Below are positions 7,759 through 18,708 of a DNA stretch of 64,000 bases, one piece after another. A program made the translations under genes and the position numbers. Each line of letters starts with the position of its first letter. Positions within the stretch are counted from its first letter, which is position 1. The stretch spans positions 310,001-374,000 of the forward strand of contig NZ_RQGG01000013.1 of assembly GCF_004769665.1 (NCBI RefSeq), given 5' to 3'. The stretch is from Leptospira kemamanensis (GTDB lineage: Bacteria; Spirochaetota; Leptospiria; Leptospirales; Leptospiraceae). The notes under the pieces were generated by a model. The model made no database searches. It had not been told where the DNA came from and saw nothing but the letters and a program-made list of their open reading frames with translations.

Positions 7759-9009
7759 ATGTCCAATTCTCCTTCCCAACTGGATTTTTTTAAGGCGAAA
7801 GAACTCTTTGCCATTGAACTCAAACAGGCAAATTACCAATTTGTGCAAGAGAAAGAGGAAACCATCTTCCGATTTCGCCAAAATGCAGTGGGAAAAGAAA
7901 AAATCCTGGATTGCCTTGGCATCGTCCGTAATTATATTGAAAATTTTCGAATTTATAATTTTGAAGAAGGTTATCTCAGCTTACAATCTTTAGGTGAAAA
8001 TCTATTTGAACCTCAAAAGAATTTGTCTTCTAGGTTTCGAATTCGATTTTCCTTTAAATCAGATCTCAAAGTGGAATGTTCCAAACTCGGTGATTTTTCC
8101 ACAAAGGAAGTGCAAACCACCCTCCATCTCTTCCAGTTTCTAACTTTAGATGGTGGAACGACCAAGGACCCACGATCCATTTTGGAACCCCTCGGTGTGG
8201 AAGTGTATGATCCCATCCTCGAAAAGGCAAAGGGAAACGAACTGAGTTTTGATTCGGTTTTTGGGTATGACTCGGTAAAAGAACAAATCCTGGAAAGTTT
8301 GGTCTTCCCTCTGCGTCGACCCGAACCATTTTTAGAAATCACAAAACTCACGAGACAAAAACCAACGGGCAATCTTCCGCGCGCCGTTCTCTTTGAAGGA
8401 GAACCAGGAGTCGGAAAAACAAGTATGGCGAAAATTGTTTCCCATTTATGTGGAGTTCCGATGGTCTATGTTCCCATTGAATCCATCTTAAGTAAGTATT
8501 ACGGGGAATCGTCTCAAAACTTGGCCATGGTCTTTGATGCAGCGGCCCTCTTTCCCAAATGTATGTTGTTTTTAGATGAAATCGATTCTCTAGCCACCTC
8601 CCGTGAAGACGGCCTATTTGAAGCGACGAGAAACCTTCTCAGTGTGTTATTGCGCAAACTAGATGGATTTGCAGAAAAAACGGGAACCATTACCATTGGT
8701 GCCACAAACCGCAAAAACGATTTAGATTCGGCGCTCCTCTCTCGATTTGACCGTAAAATTCTGTTTCCCTTGCCCAATCGGGACGAAAGGGCAAAAATTC
8801 TGGAAGGATATGCCAAACAACTCACCCAAAACGAGAGAGAAACCCTTGCTGACCTACTTTCTCATGCCTCAGGGCGTAATTTAAAGGACTATTGTGACTA
8901 TGTAGAACGACGGTGGATCACAAAAAACTGGTCCCAATTGGAGACTTTGACGGCACCCCCAATCCAATTTTATTTGGATTCCTTTCCAGATTTTGGATGG
9001 AAACACTAA
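7759..9009 (+). CDS. AAA-family ATPase with unknown N-terminal domain
   Basis: The C-terminal two thirds form one AAA module: Walker A GEPGVGKTS (about residue 214 from the chosen start), an aromatic pore-loop-like KYYGESSQN segment, Walker B CMLFLDEIDS, a sensor-1 GATNRK and the arginine finger DSALLSRFDRK. This layout resembles the classic AAA clade (katanin/Vps4/FtsH type). Residues 1-170 have no domain I recognise. There is no protease motif, so it is probably an unfoldase or remodelling ATPase that needs a partner. The ATG at 7759 is preferred; a TTG at 7723 is in frame and equally lacks a ribosome-binding site. It is divergent from fliN. Confidence 0.85.
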   Translation: MSNSPSQLDFFKAKELFAIELKQANYQFVQEKEETIFRFRQNAVGKEKILDCLGIVRNYIENFRIYNFEEGYLSLQSLGENLFEPQKNLSSRFRIRFSFKSDLKVECSKLGDFSTKEVQTTLHLFQFLTLDGGTTKDPRSILEPLGVEVYDPILEKAKGNELSFDSVFGYDSVKEQILESLVFPLRRPEPFLEITKLTRQKPTGNLPRAVLFEGEPGVGKTSMAKIVSHLCGVPMVYVPIESILSKYYGESSQNLAMVFDAAALFPKCMLFLDEIDSLATSREDGLFEATRNLLSVLLRKLDGFAEKTGTITIGATNRKNDLDSALLSRFDRKILFPLPNRDERAKILEGYAKQLTQNERETLADLLSHASGRNLKDYCDYVERRWITKNWSQLETLTAPPIQFYLDSFPDFGWKH

Positions 9010-9119
9010 AAAGAGAGCGATTCGGCTTCAATCTTCTTAAGGATTTTACCGATACTGAAAACAGGATATTTGTTTACGCCCATGGGACGTTCCTTGGTAT
9101 CCTCAAATTAACCTTTTAG

Positions 9120-9965
<846 letters not shown>

Positions 9966-9983
9966 GAACATACAGGTTCTTAA

Positions 9984-10487
9984 TTGAATCGCGTAAAACA
10001 ATGTCCGAATTGTTCCACAATGTTGAGGTTCCCTGTCACCCAGGGAACCATTTTGGTTCAATGTCCAGTTTGCTCTCACCGTTTTACTTTTGATCCTGAA
10101 ATTGAATTAGAAAATAATTTCAGTGCAAGTGAAGTAGAGATCCCCTCCTTTCAATTCAAACCTTCCATTCAAAATTATAAAGATCTTTTCCTGGATCTGC
10201 TTTATGCACCAATTGATTATTTAAAATCCAAACAAGGGAATCGCAAAAAAGAAATCCCTTGGATCCCAATTCTTTTGTTTTCGATTTTGATGCTCTATGT
10301 ATGGAAATGGTCGAGTGTCAAGGAAACTACTTTAATTCCTTCGTACCAAATTCCTTCACAGGAAGAAGAACCTAACCAAGAAGGAACTCCTTTTGAATTC
10401 ACAAATCCTGAAGATGGCTCTCCTTACGAAAACCCAGAAGAAAACACGACTCCCAATCCACCGAAATCACCAGGTTTCGAGATTTAA
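9984..10487 (+). CDS. Zinc-ribbon protein with single membrane span
   Basis: The first 35 residues carry CPNC (7-10) and CPVC, the two knuckles of an MJ0042/zinc-ribbon type finger: KQCPNCSTMLRFPV and VQCPVCSHRFTFDPE. A single membrane span (about residues 94-108, IPILLFSILMLYVW) follows, then a proline- and acid-rich tail (120-167) that would face the periplasm if the finger is cytoplasmic. Start is TTG at 9984. It lies 18 bases after the secreted protein and 3 bases before rsmE, so the last two are probably cotranscribed. The role is unknown. Confidence 0.7.
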   Translation: MNRVKQCPNCSTMLRFPVTQGTILVQCPVCSHRFTFDPEIELENNFSASEVEIPSFQFKPSIQNYKDLFLDLLYAPIDYLKSKQGNRKKEIPWIPILLFSILMLYVWKWSSVKETTLIPSYQIPSQEEEPNQEGTPFEFTNPEDGSPYENPEENTTPNPPKSPGFEI

Positions 10488-10490
10488 GTT

Positions 10491-11207
10491 TTGAATTGGA
10501 TTGTCATTGAAACTTCGGAAATCAATTCCGAAACATCGGTGTTAGTTACCGGCCCTCGCCATGAACATATCAAAAATATCTTGAAAAAAAAGGAAGGTGA
10601 CCTCGTCCAAGTGGTCATTCCGAATGTCGGGAATTTTCGTTTCCAAGTGATTCGTTTAGCTGAAAACGAAACTGTCTTAAAAGAAGTAGAGGTTCTTCCT
10701 CGAGAACTCAGTCCCCTTTCGATTGAATGTTTTTTTTCCTTACCTAGGCCACAAACGACAAAGAAGATTCTTCACCTAGCAGGCGCATATGGAATTGAAT
10801 CAGTATTCTTTTTTGCTACCGAAACAAAAAACAAAGAGTATTGGACCTCACCTGTGTATACCAAAGAAGGGAGCGATTTGCTTTTTACCGGTATGAGCCA
10901 AACAGGAAATTGCCAAATGCCAAAAGTGCATATGGGTAAGAATGAGAACTGGAAAACGTTTTTAGAGTCTTACACAGGTACTGTGCAAATACTAGACCGT
11001 GTGGGAACAAATGAGATTGAGATACTCCGAGAACAAGGTAATGCGACAAACCAACAACTTTTTGTTTTTGGTCCCGAATCGGGATGGAAAGAATCAGACT
11101 GGGAGTTTTTTGAACGATTGTCCCTAAATACAGTGAGTTTAGGAAATATCAATCTTCGAACGGAATTTGCTTTCTCTTCTCTTCTTTATTTCTTGTTTAA
11201 AAACTAA
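10491..11207 (+). CDS. rsmE: 16S rRNA (uracil1498-N3)-methyltransferase
   Basis: RsmE methylates N3 of U1498 in 16S rRNA using S-adenosylmethionine. The SPOUT-type knot is visible near the C-terminus: FGPESGWKESDWEFF (about residue 190), VSLGNINLRTEFAFSSLLYFL (about 212-232), the relaxed form of the family's GPEGG and LGxxILRxETA motifs. The N-terminal part has the PUA-like fold with GPRHEHIKNILKKKEGD. At 238 residues it is full length. Start is TTG at 10491, three bases after the preceding stop. Its 3' end overlaps the convergent outer-membrane protein gene by 11 bases. Confidence 0.88.
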   Translation: MNWIVIETSEINSETSVLVTGPRHEHIKNILKKKEGDLVQVVIPNVGNFRFQVIRLAENETVLKEVEVLPRELSPLSIECFFSLPRPQTTKKILHLAGAYGIESVFFFATETKNKEYWTSPVYTKEGSDLLFTGMSQTGNCQMPKVHMGKNENWKTFLESYTGTVQILDRVGTNEIEILREQGNATNQQLFVFGPESGWKESDWEFFERLSLNTVSLGNINLRTEFAFSSLLYFLFKN

Positions 11208-12795
11208 TACCACCGGAAACAAGGAAACGAACTTCATCTATGCTTAAGAAAGTTTTTTCACTCGAATCCAAATAATATTTTCTATAGTTTTGAAGCCTGA
11301 GAACAATGGGACCAAATGCCTTCGAGATTTCGGCAGCAGCTTGGGTGTTGTTATCTAACTCAAATGCTTTGCCTTGGGAATCAAAACCTTTTTTGGTGTA
11401 ATAAAAAGACATGAGAAAGGAAGAGCCTAAAGGAATATAAGCGGCAGCAAACACACGTTTGTTTCCCTTAATCCCATAATCTTCTACAGCAAACTCAAAA
11501 CCCAAATGATAAAAATTCACATAAATCGTATGATAATATCCCGTGACTTTGGCATTGGATTGGTTATCCAAATACTCATACTTAGGTCGAATCGGTGCAG
11601 AAACAGGAAATTTCTGAAACCGTTCTACTTCGTAAAAACTATCAAAGTACATAGGAGCATAATTGGCTGTCATTTGGCGAAATTCAGGTTTCAGGATGAT
11701 ATTTAGGTCTTTTGTTCCTAAACGAAAAATACTTCCATAGTGAGCACCTTGTGCGCCGTCCAGTCCTTTGATTTTATTAAAATCCACATAAGGAGTGAAT
11801 TCAACAAAAGGAAGGTTTAACAATCGGTATTCGATATCCATCCCTTCAATGGATGCTCGAGTCACTTCAGTGGTTTTCGGATTGTCTAATTTTTTTTCAG
11901 TAACAGGAGAACCATTGGTATTATACGACATTTGTACGGGAGCTTGTCTGTCCCAAGCTTGTGTATACCCAATCGTCAAACGATTGTACCATGGATCATT
12001 GTCGACCAACTCCATCCGAGAATCTTTGCTGATTGGACGGATTTCTTTTTTTCGAAGTTCTTCTGCTTTTTTCTTTTGGATTTCCTCGGAACCAGCTTCT
12101 TCTTCTACGCTGAGTCTCCCCGATTCATCTAAAACATTTCCACGCAGATTCATCAAATAAACTAAATCCGCGGATTTATCAAATAAAGAATATAAAGACC
12201 TGCCAATCGCCAGTGGTTTGATATAAACCCTCGCCGCATTCACCTCGAAGTTGACGACGGAATTGGAAAAGTATTGAACACCACCGTAATCCGTATTTAA
12301 ATCTGCCATAACCCCTGGGTTATAGGCATCAAAGCGCGAGGAACTCTGGTATTTGTTTACGATTGTTCCGTGACCAATATAACCATCTACCATCTTACCT
12401 GTGTAAGCAGAATAGGTTACCTTTCCCGGAACTTGTTGGTTGTAAGTTCCATAAGAGATATAATTTAATACACGAGCATAATCATTGCGGCTATTATAAT
12501 CCATCTCACGGATTTTACCCGCCTTACTTTCTAATTGAATGGGTTCTTTGTCTACGGCGAGTACATTGATAGGAAGGGAAAAAGAATACCCAAATTGGCT
12601 CCCATGGTTGTAGGTGAAATTTGGGGAAATGTATCCATAATAGTCCTTTTGGAAACTCGAACCACCCGCATCAAACTGCAATGCCGAGGAACGTCTCGAT
12701 TCTGTGCCAGTGGGAACCCAAACTTGTGCTTGGATACCTGTCACGAGGCTCAAAAAAACAAAAACAAGGCAGATTGCATTACGAGATAGAACCAC
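11197..12795 (-). CDS. Putative outer-membrane beta-barrel protein
   Basis: Large exported protein with a signal peptide ending TGIQA just before QVWVPTG. The mature part has many alternating hydrophobic/polar strands rich in Tyr, Phe and Gly (for example YVNFYHLGFEFAVEDYG) and ends in phenylalanine (VSGGISF), the C-terminal signature of barrel proteins assembled by BamA. A charged segment with many Glu/Lys (about residues 225-260) would be a loop. I prefer the GTG at 12795, which puts the signal peptide at the N-terminus; the frame stays open to a TTG at 12861. I do not recognise a transport substrate. Its 3' end overlaps that of rsmE by 11 bases. Confidence 0.7.
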   Translation of the reverse strand: MVLSRNAICLVFVFLSLVTGIQAQVWVPTGTESRRSSALQFDAGGSSFQKDYYGYISPNFTYNHGSQFGYSFSLPINVLAVDKEPIQLESKAGKIREMDYNSRNDYARVLNYISYGTYNQQVPGKVTYSAYTGKMVDGYIGHGTIVNKYQSSSRFDAYNPGVMADLNTDYGGVQYFSNSVVNFEVNAARVYIKPLAIGRSLYSLFDKSADLVYLMNLRGNVLDESGRLSVEEEAGSEEIQKKKAEELRKKEIRPISKDSRMELVDNDPWYNRLTIGYTQAWDRQAPVQMSYNTNGSPVTEKKLDNPKTTEVTRASIEGMDIEYRLLNLPFVEFTPYVDFNKIKGLDGAQGAHYGSIFRLGTKDLNIILKPEFRQMTANYAPMYFDSFYEVERFQKFPVSAPIRPKYEYLDNQSNAKVTGYYHTIYVNFYHLGFEFAVEDYGIKGNKRVFAAAYIPLGSSFLMSFYYTKKGFDSQGKAFELDNNTQAAAEISKAFGPIVLRLQNYRKYYLDSSEKTFLSIDEVRFLVSGGISF

Positions 12796-12949
12796 GATAC
12801 GTTCATTATCGTATGCTTTTCCCTTGAAAATAAGAAATAATCTTGCATCCAGATTGTTCAATAAAACAGAATTTATTTCTATTTTATTGGATATTTTCTT
12901 GACAATTAAGAAAGCATGCGAAAACTAGGCGATACCATCGGGGGAATCT

Positions 12950-14254
12950 ATGCCACGTCAATACAAACCAGAAACCATCGCACTTCACGGAGGCCAAGAG
13001 CCAGATCCAACTACCACATCACGTGCAGTACCACTTTACCAAACCACTTCCTATGTTTTTAAAGACACTGACCATGCAGCAAGGTTATTTGGACTCCAAG
13101 AGTTTGGAAATATTTACACAAGACTCATGAATCCTACTACTGACGTTTTGGAAAAACGTGTGGCGGCCCTGGAAGGTGGAGTCGCAGCTCTTGCTACAGC
13201 GTCTGGTCAAAGTGCTGAAATGTTAGCCCTTCTCAATATTGTAGAAGCAGGACAAGAAATCGTCGCTTCTTCTTCGTTATACGGTGGAACTTACAACTTA
13301 CTCCATTACACATTCCCAAAATTAGGAATTAAAGTTCATTTTGTTGATTCTTCTAATCCTGAAAACTTCAGAAAAGCATCTAACGATAAAACTCGTGCTT
13401 TTTACGCAGAAACTTTAGGAAATCCAAAACTGGATACTCTTGATATCGCAACAGTCAGTAAGGTAGCAAAAGAAGTGGGTGTTCCACTCGTCATTGATAA
13501 CACAATGCCTTCTCCTTACTTAGTAAATCCATTGAAACATGGTGCTGATATTGTTGTTCATTCCTTAACTAAATTTTTAGGAGGCCATGGAACTTCGATT
13601 GGTGGTATCATCATTGATGGAGGAAGTTTCAATTGGGGGAATGGAAAATTCAAAAATTTTACGGAACCAGATCCTTCTTACCATGGTTTAAAATTCTGGG
13701 ATGTCTTTGGAAAATTTGAACCATTTGGTGGTGTGAACATTGCGTTTATCTTAAAGGCACGAGTGCAAGGTTTACGGGATTTAGGTCCTGCTATTTCTCC
13801 TTTCAATGCTTGGCAAATTTTACAAGGAGTGGAAACTCTCCCTCTTCGTATGGAACGCCATTCTCACAATGCGCTGAAAGTTGCTGAATTTTTACAAAAA
13901 CACCCAAAAGTAGAATGGGTAAATTACCCAGGCCTATCTTCTGATAAAAATTATGCGACAGCGAAAAAATACCACGAACGTGGACTATTTGGTGCGATTG
14001 TAGGTTTTGAGATCAAAGGTGGGGTGGAAAAAGCTAAAAAATTCATCGATGGACTCGAACTCTTTAGTTTACTCGCTAACATCGGTGATGCGAAATCTTT
14101 AGCGATTCATCCAGCGTCAACGACTCACCAACAATTAACGAGTGAGGAACAAATCTCTGCTGGTGTAACTCCTGGATTTGTCCGTTTGAGTGTAGGACTC
14201 GAAAACCTAGACGACATTCTTGTAGACTTAGAAGAGGCTTTAAAAAATATCTGA
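12950..14254 (+). CDS. metY: O-acetylhomoserine sulfhydrylase (homocysteine synthase)
   Basis: A PLP enzyme that makes homocysteine from O-acetylhomoserine and sulphide, the direct sulfhydrylation route to methionine. At 434 residues it has the length of the MetY type, longer than cystathionine synthases. Motifs: [14 protein letters not shown] at the N-terminus, [34 protein letters not shown] and the PLP lysine in [13 protein letters not shown] (about residue 208). GGGGG lies just upstream of the ATG, and a perfect -35 TTGACA at 12899-12904 lies at the right distance for a promoter, though the -10 is poor. metX follows after eight bases, so enzyme and substrate supplier are made together. Confidence 0.95.
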   Translation: MPRQYKPETIALHGGQEPDPTTTSRAVPLYQTTSYVFKDTDHAARLFGLQEFGNIYTRLMNPTTDVLEKRVAALEGGVAALATASGQSAEMLALLNIVEAGQEIVASSSLYGGTYNLLHYTFPKLGIKVHFVDSSNPENFRKASNDKTRAFYAETLGNPKLDTLDIATVSKVAKEVGVPLVIDNTMPSPYLVNPLKHGADIVVHSLTKFLGGHGTSIGGIIIDGGSFNWGNGKFKNFTEPDPSYHGLKFWDVFGKFEPFGGVNIAFILKARVQGLRDLGPAISPFNAWQILQGVETLPLRMERHSHNALKVAEFLQKHPKVEWVNYPGLSSDKNYATAKKYHERGLFGAIVGFEIKGGVEKAKKFIDGLELFSLLANIGDAKSLAIHPASTTHQQLTSEEQISAGVTPGFVRLSVGLENLDDILVDLEEALKNI

Positions 14255-14262
14255 TTAAGACT

Positions 14263-15399
14263 ATGCCTACCTCCGAAACAAATGAATTTTTTCACGGATC
14301 CGTAGGTGTCGTACAAACAAATCTGTTAACGTTTGACTCGTTAACCCTTGAGGGGGGTGAAACCATCACTCCTCTCGAGATTGCTTATGAAACATACGGC
14401 ACTCTCAATGAAAAAAAAGACAATGCAATCTTAGTTTGCCATGCTTTATCAGGGGATGCACATGCCGCAGGTTTCCATGATGGCGACAAACGACCTGGTT
14501 GGTGGGACTATTACATTGGACCTGGCAAGGCCTTTGATACCAACAGGTATTTTATCATCTCATCAAATGTGATTGGGGGTTGCAAAGGATCTAGTGGTCC
14601 ATTAAGCCTCAATGGAAAAACGGGGAAACCGTTTCAATCCACATTTCCTTTTGTGTCCATTGGCGATATGGTCAATGCACAAGAAAAATTAGTTCGTCAT
14701 TTTGGGATTCATAAATTATTTGCAGTTGCTGGCGGTTCCATGGGTGGAATGCAAGCCTTACAGTGGTCAGTTGCTTATCCTGATCGATTGAAAAACTGTA
14801 TCGTCATGGCATCTTCCTCCGAACACTCTGCCCAACAAATTGCCTTCAATGAAGTGGGAAGACAAGCGATCCTTTCCGATCCCAATTGGAACCAAGGTTT
14901 GTATACACAAGACAAACGTCCTTCCAAAGGTTTGGCACTTGCTCGTATGATGGGTCACATCACCTATCTCAGTGATGAGATGATGCGAGAAAAATTTGGT
15001 CGTAAACCTCCCAAAGGAAATATCCAATCCACTGACTTTGCAGTAGGAAGTTATTTAATTTACCAAGGTGAATCTTTTGTAGATCGATTTGATGCTAATT
15101 CCTATATTTATGTTACAAAAGCCCTAGATCATTTCAGTTTAGGTACGGGAAAAGAACTGACGAAAGTTCTATCCAAAGTTAGGTGCCGTTTTCTTGTCAT
15201 TGCCTATACTTCGGACTGGTTGTATCCTCCTTATCAATCAGAAGAAATTGTAAAATCTTTGGAAGTCAATGCAGTTCCAGTGAGTTTCATTGAACTCAAT
15301 AATCCTGCGGGGCATGATAGTTTTTTGTTACCGAGTGAAGAACAAGACTCGATCTTACGTGATTTTTTAAGTGCCACGGATGAAGGAGGTTTCTTTTGA
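14263..15399 (+). CDS. metX: Homoserine O-acetyltransferase
   Basis: An alpha/beta-hydrolase-fold enzyme that acetylates homoserine with acetyl-CoA, giving the substrate of MetY. The nucleophile elbow [10 protein letters not shown] is near residue 157, the catalytic Asp in YTSDWLYPP and His in AGHDSFLLP near the C-terminus. [10 protein letters not shown] and [15 protein letters not shown] are typical of MetX. The 378-residue length is normal. It is the middle gene of metY-metX-metW: eight bases after metY, and its TGA overlaps the TTG start of metW. By sequence alone acetyl is more likely than succinyl because of the linked MetY of the acetylhomoserine type. Confidence 0.95.
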   Translation: MPTSETNEFFHGSVGVVQTNLLTFDSLTLEGGETITPLEIAYETYGTLNEKKDNAILVCHALSGDAHAAGFHDGDKRPGWWDYYIGPGKAFDTNRYFIISSNVIGGCKGSSGPLSLNGKTGKPFQSTFPFVSIGDMVNAQEKLVRHFGIHKLFAVAGGSMGGMQALQWSVAYPDRLKNCIVMASSSEHSAQQIAFNEVGRQAILSDPNWNQGLYTQDKRPSKGLALARMMGHITYLSDEMMREKFGRKPPKGNIQSTDFAVGSYLIYQGESFVDRFDANSYIYVTKALDHFSLGTGKELTKVLSKVRCRFLVIAYTSDWLYPPYQSEEIVKSLEVNAVPVSFIELNNPAGHDSFLLPSEEQDSILRDFLSATDEGGFF

Positions 15400-16013
15400 A
15401 CATTCATACCAATGAAGCACTTGGTTTGGACTTAAAAAATAGACCAGACATATCATACATTGCCAATCTGATCAAACCAGGGGAACGGGTTTTAGATTTA
15501 GGTTGTGGTTACGGCGAACTCATGTTAATTTTAAAAAACAAAGGAGTTCGAGTCCAAGGAATTGAGAAGGATGATAAATGTATCATTCAATGTGTCAAAA
15601 AAAGTTTATATGTCCACCATGGAGATATAGACGATGGTTTAAAACACCACTTAGATCATAGTTTTGATTTTGTAATCTTAAACCAAACCATCCAACAGAC
15701 CTTAAACCCAGGGGAAATCATTAAAGAATGTTTACGAATTGGAAAACAAGTCATCATCGTGTTTCCCAATTTTTCCCATTGGCAAATCAGAACTTCTATT
15801 TTACTCAGTGGAAAAACTCCAGTGACTGATCTTATGCCATTCCATTGGTATGATACACCAAACTTACATTACCTATCTGGAAAAGATTTTGAGGATTTCT
15901 GTGAGTTTGAACGAATTAAAATCCTCCATAGAGCATTTTTCAATCGCACTAGACAAATCAAATTATTCCCCAATTTATTTGCCACACTCGCCTTGTTTGT
16001 CATTCGAGCATAA
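15396..16013 (+). CDS. metW: Methionine biosynthesis protein MetW
   Basis: A small SAM-dependent methyltransferase-fold protein (205 aa) that commonly accompanies MetX and is needed with it for homoserine acetylation in several bacteria. The SAM-binding motif is [18 protein letters not shown] (about residues 28-45), followed by [11 protein letters not shown] and the MetW-typical [20 protein letters not shown] and [10 protein letters not shown]. The start is TTG at 15396, with AGGAGG six bases upstream and a four-base overlap with the metX stop, so the two are translationally coupled. Confidence 0.92.
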   Translation: MNIHTNEALGLDLKNRPDISYIANLIKPGERVLDLGCGYGELMLILKNKGVRVQGIEKDDKCIIQCVKKSLYVHHGDIDDGLKHHLDHSFDFVILNQTIQQTLNPGEIIKECLRIGKQVIIVFPNFSHWQIRTSILLSGKTPVTDLMPFHWYDTPNLHYLSGKDFEDFCEFERIKILHRAFFNRTRQIKLFPNLFATLALFVIRA

Positions 16014-16108
16014 ATTTTTAGTTTCACGTTTCGAATCACATAACACCGATTTTATCTACTTCATCTTGCATTGATGAAAATTTTTTTTTCAAAAAGTTCA
16101 TGGTAATG

Positions 16109-16135
16109 AAAAAACCCGGCAATCACTCCGGGTTT
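16109..16135 (-). terminator. Rho-independent terminator downstream of ilvA
   Basis: AAACCCGG (16112-16119) and CCGGGTTT (16128-16135) form a perfect 8-base stem with an 8-base loop. On the minus strand the stem is followed by six U (the A run 16109-16114 on the plus strand), so it best serves minus-strand transcripts, that is ilvA. The other side has TTTCTT, so it may also stop metW transcripts from the left. Confidence 0.75.
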
Positions 16136-16273
16136 CTTAGCTGTACGGCGATCATTAGGATCATTTAGAGTATCGTTCTGTTTCCAAAATCCTTTAGGAG
16201 AATCCATAAATTTCAGAATAGAATTTATAAAAAATGAATCTCGATTCAAAATGGGAAAAAAAGAAATTTTGGA

Positions 16274-17506
16274 TTAAATCAAATACTCAAATAAATTTTC
16301 ATCTTGGTTAATTAAAGTAAAATTCAGATGAAATTCTCTCATTCGATCCAAAAGACATTGAAAGTCATCTTTTGATTTGAGTTCGATTCCAATGAGAGCG
16401 GGTCCAGATTCTTTGTTATTTTTTTGGATGAATTCAAAGCGTACGATGTCATCGTTAGGTCCTAAAATTTCATTCAAAAATTGTTTGAGTGCTCCTGGTT
16501 TTTGCGCAAAACGAACGATGAAATATTGTTTCAGACCTTCATATAGTAAAGATCGTTCTTTGATCTCTTGCATACGATCTATATCGTTATTTCCACCACT
16601 TAAAATACAAACGACTGTTTTGCCTCGAATTTGATCTTTGTAATCATCTAATGCAGTGATACTAAGAGAACCTGCAGGTTCACTGACAATCGCATCTAAA
16701 TTATATAAATTTAAAATGGTTGTACATACCTTTCCTTCAGGAACAAGGCGTAAATCATCTAACACGGATTGACAAACCGGAAAGGTGAGATCCCCTACTT
16801 TTTTTACAGCTGCCCCATCCACAAATTTTTCAATTTTATCGAGGACAACAGGTTTTCCATGATTGAGAGCCTCTTTCATGGAAGGTGCACCAAAGGGTTC
16901 TGCTCCAATGATTTTAGTCTTTGGGGAATGATTTTTAAAATAGGTACCAACTCCTGCGCATAATCCACCTCCACCAATTGGTAGAAATAGGTAATCAATC
17001 CCACTTAAGTCTAATAAAATTTCTTTTCCAACGGTTCCTTGCCCTTCCATAATTTTTGGATGATCAAATGGAGGAATAAACGACATGTGATTTTCTTTTG
17101 CAAAAAGAATCGCTTCCTTTTGGCATTCATCAAAGGTATCACCAACTAATTTGATTTCGATGAATTCACCACCAAACATGCGTACTTGATTGATTTTCTG
17201 TTTGGGAGTCACTTCTGGCATATAAATCACACCAAAAATTTGGAGTAATTGACAAGAATAGGCAACCCCTTGTGCATGATTGCCTGCACTTGCACAAACA
17301 ACGCCCCTTTTTCTTTCGTCCAAAGTCAAACTTTGGATCATATTGTAAGCTCCTCTAATTTTATAAGAGCGAACTACTTGTAAGTCTTCCCGTTTGAAGT
17401 AAATGTTAGCTCCATAGACAGAAGAGAGGCGTGTATGGTATTGTAATGGGGTATGATGGATGATGGGTTTTAGAATTTCGTAAGCGGAATCAATCTCTAA
17501 CTGCAT
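16274..17506 (-). CDS. ilvA: Threonine dehydratase with C-terminal ACT-like domain
   Basis: A PLP enzyme that deaminates threonine to 2-oxobutanoate, the entry to isoleucine synthesis. Motifs: YFKREDLQVVRSYKIRGA with the PLP lysine, ASAGNHAQGVAYSCQ, the glycine loop LPIGGGGLCAG and SGGNNDIDR. The last 85 residues form one ACT-like regulatory domain (from YFIVRFAQKPGALKQFL), as in short feedback-regulated IlvA. I chose ATG at 17506, giving the family N-terminus (LEIDSAYEILKPIIHHTPLQ); the longer open frame is not needed. Classical isotope work on Leptospira showed isoleucine made mainly from pyruvate via citramalate, so a threonine-route enzyme deserves notice. Confidence 0.92.
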   Translation of the reverse strand: MQLEIDSAYEILKPIIHHTPLQYHTRLSSVYGANIYFKREDLQVVRSYKIRGAYNMIQSLTLDERKRGVVCASAGNHAQGVAYSCQLLQIFGVIYMPEVTPKQKINQVRMFGGEFIEIKLVGDTFDECQKEAILFAKENHMSFIPPFDHPKIMEGQGTVGKEILLDLSGIDYLFLPIGGGGLCAGVGTYFKNHSPKTKIIGAEPFGAPSMKEALNHGKPVVLDKIEKFVDGAAVKKVGDLTFPVCQSVLDDLRLVPEGKVCTTILNLYNLDAIVSEPAGSLSITALDDYKDQIRGKTVVCILSGGNNDIDRMQEIKERSLLYEGLKQYFIVRFAQKPGALKQFLNEILGPNDDIVRFEFIQKNNKESGPALIGIELKSKDDFQCLLDRMREFHLNFTLINQDENLFEYLI

Positions 17507-17542
17507 GTGAAGAACTTTGAACCACTCATTTGTTTTGTTGGA

Positions 17543-17611
17543 ATTAAAAAAAAGAAAATCGAGAAACCAAAGCCGGGGCCCCAACCACCCTGCCCGGGAC
17601 TTTGGTTTCTC
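17543..17611 (-). terminator. Strong Rho-independent terminator of flaB
   Basis: GAGAAACCAAAG (17561-17572) pairs perfectly with CTTTGGTTTCTC (17600-17611), a 12-base stem; the loop has a further GC-rich pairing (CCGGG 17573-17577 with CCCGG 17593-17597). On the minus strand the stem is followed by a U-rich tract (A-rich 17545-17558 on the plus strand). It begins 9 bases after the flaB stop and fits an abundant transcript. Confidence 0.92.
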
Positions 17612-17619
17612 TTATCCTA

Positions 17620-18501
<882 letters not shown>

Positions 18502-18562
18502 TCAAGGTTTTCACCTTGAACCCAAGAAATTGATGAATTTTCGAAGAGGCCATCCTTGGCCT
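18502..18562 (-). promoter_or_regulatory. Two hairpins in the flaB leader
   Basis: Two short stems lie in the 5' leader of flaB: TCAAGGT 18502-18508 with ACCTTGA 18513-18519, which on the transcript closes a GAAA tetraloop, and AGGCCA 18547-18552 with TGGCCT 18557-18562. The first sits about 33 bases upstream of the flaB start and leaves the GGAGG site free. They could stabilise the mRNA or be a binding site for a translational regulator such as CsrA/FliW; no GGA lies in the loops, so the CsrA idea is weak. Confidence 0.5.
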
Positions 18563-18597
18563 TTTCAAGATAAGGATCGGTCATTCTGGGAGGGAGG

Positions 18598-18626
18598 ATA
18601 ATAGGGAAAATGAAATAAAATTTGAA
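18598..18626 (-). promoter_or_regulatory. flaB: Candidate sigma-70-type promoter of flaB
   Basis: Read on the minus strand, TTCAAA (18626-18621) is followed by a 17-base spacer and TATTAT (18603-18598). Transcription would start near 18591 and give a leader of about 120 bases. I found no good match to the flagellar sigma-28 consensus. Confidence 0.45.
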
Positions 18627-18708
18627 TAAAAACAGAACTTCCCCTTTTCTAAAATATGTCCTAGGAATTCTATGGAATTGGATTCCAAGAAAAGGCAGGC
18701 TTTTTCCC

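Noticed and set aside
7236..7793. Long plus-strand frame opposite fliN
   Set aside because: It is the shadow of the glycine-rich fliN linker (runs of Pro/Ser) and overlaps a certain gene.
12862..12949. SAM riboswitch upstream of metY
   Set aside because: The gap is only 88 bases and I saw no multi-stem structure or anti-terminator arrangement.
16061..16249. Minus-strand open frame of 62 codons between metW and ilvA
   Set aside because: It runs through the terminator hairpin at 16112-16135 and its composition follows that hairpin; there is no ribosome-binding site or family likeness.
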